A DNA stretch of 64,000 bases from Methylophilaceae bacterium (GTDB lineage: Bacteria; Pseudomonadota; Gammaproteobacteria; Burkholderiales; Methylophilaceae), in assembly GCA_018398995.1 (NCBI GenBank), contig CP073759.1:1938311-2002310 (forward strand), given 5' to 3'. Below are positions 63,417-64,000 of the stretch, in pieces. The notes below the pieces were generated by a model. It was not told the origin of the DNA and ran no database searches. It saw nothing but the letters and a program-made list of their open reading frames with translations. The translations under genes were made by a program, and so were the position numbers. Positions within the stretch are counted from its first letter, which is position 1, and each line of letters starts with the position of its first letter.

Positions 63417-64000
63417 ATGGCTGATGAACAACTAGATGCATTAAAACTTCCCCCACACTCCATTGAGGCGGAACAGTCCGTTATTGGTGGCTTATTGCTT
63501 GAAAATGAAGCCTTAGATAAAGTCGCTGATATTTTAAATGCAGATGACTTTTATCAGCACGATCATAAAACTATTTATCAACATATTGCACGGTTAATAG
63601 AACGTAACCGTCCTGCTGATATTGTTACCGTGGCAGAATCTTTAGAAAACACGGCAGAACTAACTGCTATCGGCGGCATTGCTTATCTAGGCTCGCTGGC
63701 TCAAAACACGCCAACAGCAGCGAATATACGTCGTTATGCCGAAATCGTCCGCGAACGGGCAGTGATGCGTAAACTAGTCACTGTTGGTTCTGATATTGCA
63801 GGTAGCGCTTTTAATCCGAATGGCCGTGATGCACAGCAATTATTAGATGAAGCTGAGGCTAAGATTTTTCAAATTGCTGAAAGTGGTAATAGAGATAATC
63901 AAGGATTTCAAGACATTAAAGCGCTATTGCCACAAGTGGCAGAAAAAATTGACGAATTATTTTCCCGTGAAGATCAAAGTGAAGTGACGGGTATCCCAAC
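63417..64000 (+). CDS. dnaB: Replicative DNA helicase DnaB, 3' end outside window
   Basis: Hexameric 5'-3' helicase of the replication fork. The frame starts at ATG 63417 and stays open to the window edge, so only about 194 N-terminal residues are seen: PPHSIEAEQSVIGGLLLENEAL, DDFYQHDHKTIYQHI, GGIAYLGSLAQNTPTAANI and the linker QLLDEAEAKIFQIAE. The RecA-type ATPase domain lies beyond 64000. Position after rplI is conserved in proteobacteria. Confidence 0.95.
   Translation, partial: MADEQLDALKLPPHSIEAEQSVIGGLLLENEALDKVADILNADDFYQHDHKTIYQHIARLIERNRPADIVTVAESLENTAELTAIGGIAYLGSLAQNTPTAANIRRYAEIVRERAVMRKLVTVGSDIAGSAFNPNGRDAQQLLDEAEAKIFQIAESGNRDNQGFQDIKALLPQVAEKIDELFSREDQSEVTGIP

Overview
The window looks like a chromosomal segment of an AT-rich betaproteobacterial methylotroph, probably a Methylophilaceae relative. 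The reasons are a formaldehyde-activating-enzyme (Fae) homologue, a PQQ-dependent dehydrogenase homologue, malate:quinone oxidoreductase, and the betaproteobacterial order rpsF-priB-rpsR-rplI-dnaB. Genus-level assignment is inference. Coding density is high, most genes are core metabolism, and the only tRNA is tRNA-Asn. No rRNA, CRISPR array, prophage or complete insertion sequence was seen.

Layout. 1-8.5 kb: end of a dTDP-rhamnose gene (rfbD), queD, a c-di-GMP-type block (EAL protein, HD-GYP protein lacking its first metal His, histone-deacetylase-like protein), rsgA, a small cytochrome c, an M48 protease and orn. 8.6-26.3 kb: a dispersed glycogen/alpha-glucan region (glgA, pgi, glgB, glgC, GH57 enzyme, malQ, glk) interrupted by crcB, rne, rluC, a HAD phosphatase, a Rieske protein and an SppA-type protease. 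26.5-28.2 kb: a small array of integron-type gene cassettes with four attC-like sites and no integrase nearby, all reading on the minus strand. One cassette gene is broken by a single in-frame TGA. 28.5-36.3 kb: RNA modification, wall and repair genes (queG, tsaE, amiC, mutL, miaA) and a K+ channel.

36.5-49.8 kb: fae paralogue, dapC, a DMT transporter, a PilT/PilU ATPase, a TPR-GT41 glycosyltransferase, the MnmC oxidase domain, a PQQ dehydrogenase-like lipoprotein behind a GTATAC-rich palindromic region, mqo, tRNA-Asn, an aspartate aminotransferase and a trypsin-like protease. 49.9-55 kb: uvrB, SemiSWEET, an EEP nuclease/phosphatase, a cardiolipin-synthase-like enzyme and a YjdF-like membrane protein. 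55.4-61.6 kb: an SUV3-type RNA helicase directly behind an alternative oxidase gene (both best known from mitochondria), a DUF4202 protein, an eroded Ser/Thr kinase, metY, a HAD hydrolase and a stand-alone SWIB protein. 61.8-64 kb: rpsF-priB-rpsR-rplI and the start of dnaB.

How the genes fit together: glucose-1-P is activated by GlgC, polymerised by GlgA, branched by GlgB, and remodelled by the GH57 enzyme and MalQ. Glk and Pgi return glucose to the hexose-P pool. Mqo and the alternative oxidase would feed and drain the quinone pool. The least ordinary parts are the cassette array, the PQQ and Fae homologues that lack family catalytic residues, and the AOX-SUV3 pair.
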